Shown here: piece after piece, positions 4,721 through 6,038 of the stretch
Layout of the letters: each line of letters opens with the position of its first letter
How positions within the stretch are numbered: position 1 is the first letter of the stretch
Program-made: the position numbers and the translations under genes
Origin: JAHEEL01 sp964581295
GTDB taxonomy: Bacteria > Actinomycetota > Acidimicrobiia > Spongiisociales > UBA5794
Reading direction: 5' to 3'
DNA: 6,038 nt
NCBI GenBank assembly: GCA_964581295.1
Contig: CAZONX010000123.1
Location: 1 to 6,038, forward strand
Notes under the pieces: model-generated
The model's input: the letters and a program-made list of their open reading frames with translations, nothing else
Database searches by the model: none
What the model was told of the DNA's origin: nothing

Positions 4721-6037
4721 GCCGCGCACGTATCGGGCGAGTGCTTCGGCGCTTGCTGAGGGGAGGCGGGCGGTGATCTCGGTTCCTGTTTCCACGTGTT
4801 GCTCGTCGAGCACCTGACTGGTCTCGTGGAGTGCGGCCACGAGGTCGCCGCGGTCGTAGGGGATGAGGAGATCGATGGTGACCGTCACGGCGTCGAGGCC
4901 TTCGACAATGGCGGCGGCGACATCGTCGATGTGCTCGCCGGTGAGCGCCGATGTGGCAACCGAGCCGTCGAACACCGTCAGGAGGCGCGCGACGACGGCC
5001 GGCTCGCCGACGTCGATCTTGTTGAACACCAGAATCTCCGGGATATCGGAAGCTCCGATCTCTTCGACCACTTCGCGTACCGCTGCGATCTGCCCGTCCG
5101 GGTCGGGGTCGGAAGCATCGACAATATGCACCAGGAGGTCGGCGTCCGCCGCTTCGTCGAGGGTCGACCGGAACGCCTCGACCAGCTCGTGGGGGAGTCG
5201 GCGTACGAAGCCGACAGTGTCCGACATCAGCGCCCGATGTCCGTCTGGGAGGTCCAAGCGGCGCACGGTGGAGCCCAACGTTGCGAACAGGCGGTCCTCC
5301 ACCAATACGTCGGCGTCGGTCAGGCGATTGAACAACGTCGACTTGCCGGCGTTTGTGTAGCCGACGATCGCCGCCACCGGTAGACCCGACCGTTTGCGTG
5401 ACTTCGCGCGGGTATCTCGAGACCGGGCAGCCTCCTTCAACTCACGCTCGATCTTCGAGACCCTCTCGAGAATGCGTCGGCGATCGGTTTCGAGTTTCGT
5501 CTCGCCAGGTCCGCGTGTCCCGATCCCTGCTCCGAGGCGCGACAGCTCAACACCCTTGCCGCGCAAGCGAGGGAGGCGGTAGCGGTGCTGGGCGAGTTCG
5601 ACCTGGAGCCGACCCTCGTGGGTGTGCGCGTGTTGGGCAAAGATGTCGAGGATGAGGGCGACTCGGTCCACGACGTCGCATTGGAACGCCTGGTGCAGGT
5701 TGCGTTGCTGTGCGGGTGAGAGGTCATTGTCGAACACGACGACATCGATGTCGAGCATGTGCGATTCTGCGACGAGTTCGGAGAGCTTGCCCTTTCCGAT
5801 GAACGTCGCCGGGTCGGGTCGATCGCGGCGCACGAGAACCGCCTCGACGGGATCCGAACCTGCCGTGTCGGTGAGCAGCTCCAACTCCGCGAGGCTGCGA
5901 TCGCCTTCCGCCACCTTGCTTGAGTCGAACACTATGCCGACGAGCAATGCGCGCTGACGTACGACGTCGAGGTCGGTGACCGACGCCGTCAACCGGCTTC
6001 GCTGTCGCGCAACATGGGATCGAGAGTCGTCGGTCAT
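4709..6037 (-). CDS. hflX: Ribosome-associated GTPase HflX
   Basis: The 442-residue protein is a complete HflX, a translation-factor-related GTPase that binds the 50S subunit and splits or rescues stalled ribosomes. The N-terminal HflX domain (about 29-200) includes RRDRPDPATFIGKGKL (70-85), VFDNDLSPAQQRNL (101-114), the DR..LILDIFA segment and ELSRLGAGIGTRGPGETKLE (164-183). A charged helical linker (about 185-217) follows. The G domain has G1 GYTNAGKST (226-234), G3 DTVGF (273-277), G4 NKID (339-342) and G5 SAL (363-365). The switch I region reads FATLGSTVRR, where relatives usually have FATLDPTTRR; the Thr at 257 is kept. The C-terminal domain (about 385-442) is present. The start ATG 6037 is one base from the window edge, so its ribosome binding site cannot be seen. 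The gene is convergent with the phoH-family gene. Confidence 0.95.
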   Translation of the reverse strand: MTDDSRSHVARQRSRLTASVTDLDVVRQRALLVGIVFDSSKVAEGDRSLAELELLTDTAGSDPVEAVLVRRDRPDPATFIGKGKLSELVAESHMLDIDVVVFDNDLSPAQQRNLHQAFQCDVVDRVALILDIFAQHAHTHEGRLQVELAQHRYRLPRLRGKGVELSRLGAGIGTRGPGETKLETDRRRILERVSKIERELKEAARSRDTRAKSRKRSGLPVAAIVGYTNAGKSTLFNRLTDADVLVEDRLFATLGSTVRRLDLPDGHRALMSDTVGFVRRLPHELVEAFRSTLDEAADADLLVHIVDASDPDPDGQIAAVREVVEEIGASDIPEILVFNKIDVGEPAVVARLLTVFDGSVATSALTGEHIDDVAAAIVEGLDAVTVTIDLLIPYDRGDLVAALHETSQVLDEQHVETGTEITARLPSASAEALARYVRGPAD

Positions 6038-6038
6038 G

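Noticed and set aside
4796..5383. A 195-codon plus-strand frame inside hflX
   Set aside because: It is opposite the conserved G domain of HflX and its composition follows from that; no independent start signal or motif is seen.

Overview
The window is 6 kb of high-GC DNA with densely packed chromosomal housekeeping genes. The leaderless-style promoter, TANNNT -10 element and gene types (PIN-PhoH ATPase, TAG glycosylase, HflX) suggest an actinobacterium, perhaps an uncultured Acidimicrobiia-like lineage. That placement is inference, because no rRNA or lineage marker is present. No phage, IS element, CRISPR array, tRNA or rRNA was seen.

Layout. Positions 1-116 hold the 3' end of a membrane-protein gene (+), followed by a perfect 10-bp hairpin. 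Positions 150-345 look like a complete Phe/Tyr attenuation leader: a promoter; a 23-codon leader peptide starting at GTG 186, with Tyr, Phe, Tyr, Phe and Phe among codons 5-11; then RNA segments that can pair in mutually exclusive ways; then a Shine-Dalgarno sequence that can itself be masked. Positions 346-1425 encode a DAHP-synthase-like barrel fused to an AroQ chorismate mutase domain. Nine bases later, 1435-2040 encodes TAG DNA-3-methyladenine glycosylase. Convergent to it is gpsA (3149-2160, -), separated by two heptanucleotide tandem arrays. Divergent from gpsA is a PIN-PhoH ATPase gene (3269-4579, +), convergent with hflX (6037-4709, -) across an inverted repeat built from a related heptamer.

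Main result. The barrel of the 346-1425 protein clearly belongs to the type I beta DAHP synthase family, but all four metal ligands and the main PEP-binding Lys/Arg positions are replaced (Ile39, Leu68, Gly70, Asp123, His144, Pro209, Pro235, and the final Asp). The chorismate mutase domain keeps nearly its whole active site. The protein is therefore predicted to be a chorismate mutase carrying a catalytically dead DAHP-synthase barrel. The upstream leader fits this: it is rich in Phe and Tyr codons, the end products of the chorismate mutase branch, and has no Trp codon. Together they suggest an end-product-controlled prephenate-branch gene whose barrel may be a regulatory or docking module.

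The other genes are ordinary complete housekeeping genes: base-excision repair (tag), phospholipid precursor synthesis (gpsA), an RNA-related PIN/ATPase (phoH family) and a ribosome-associated GTPase (hflX).
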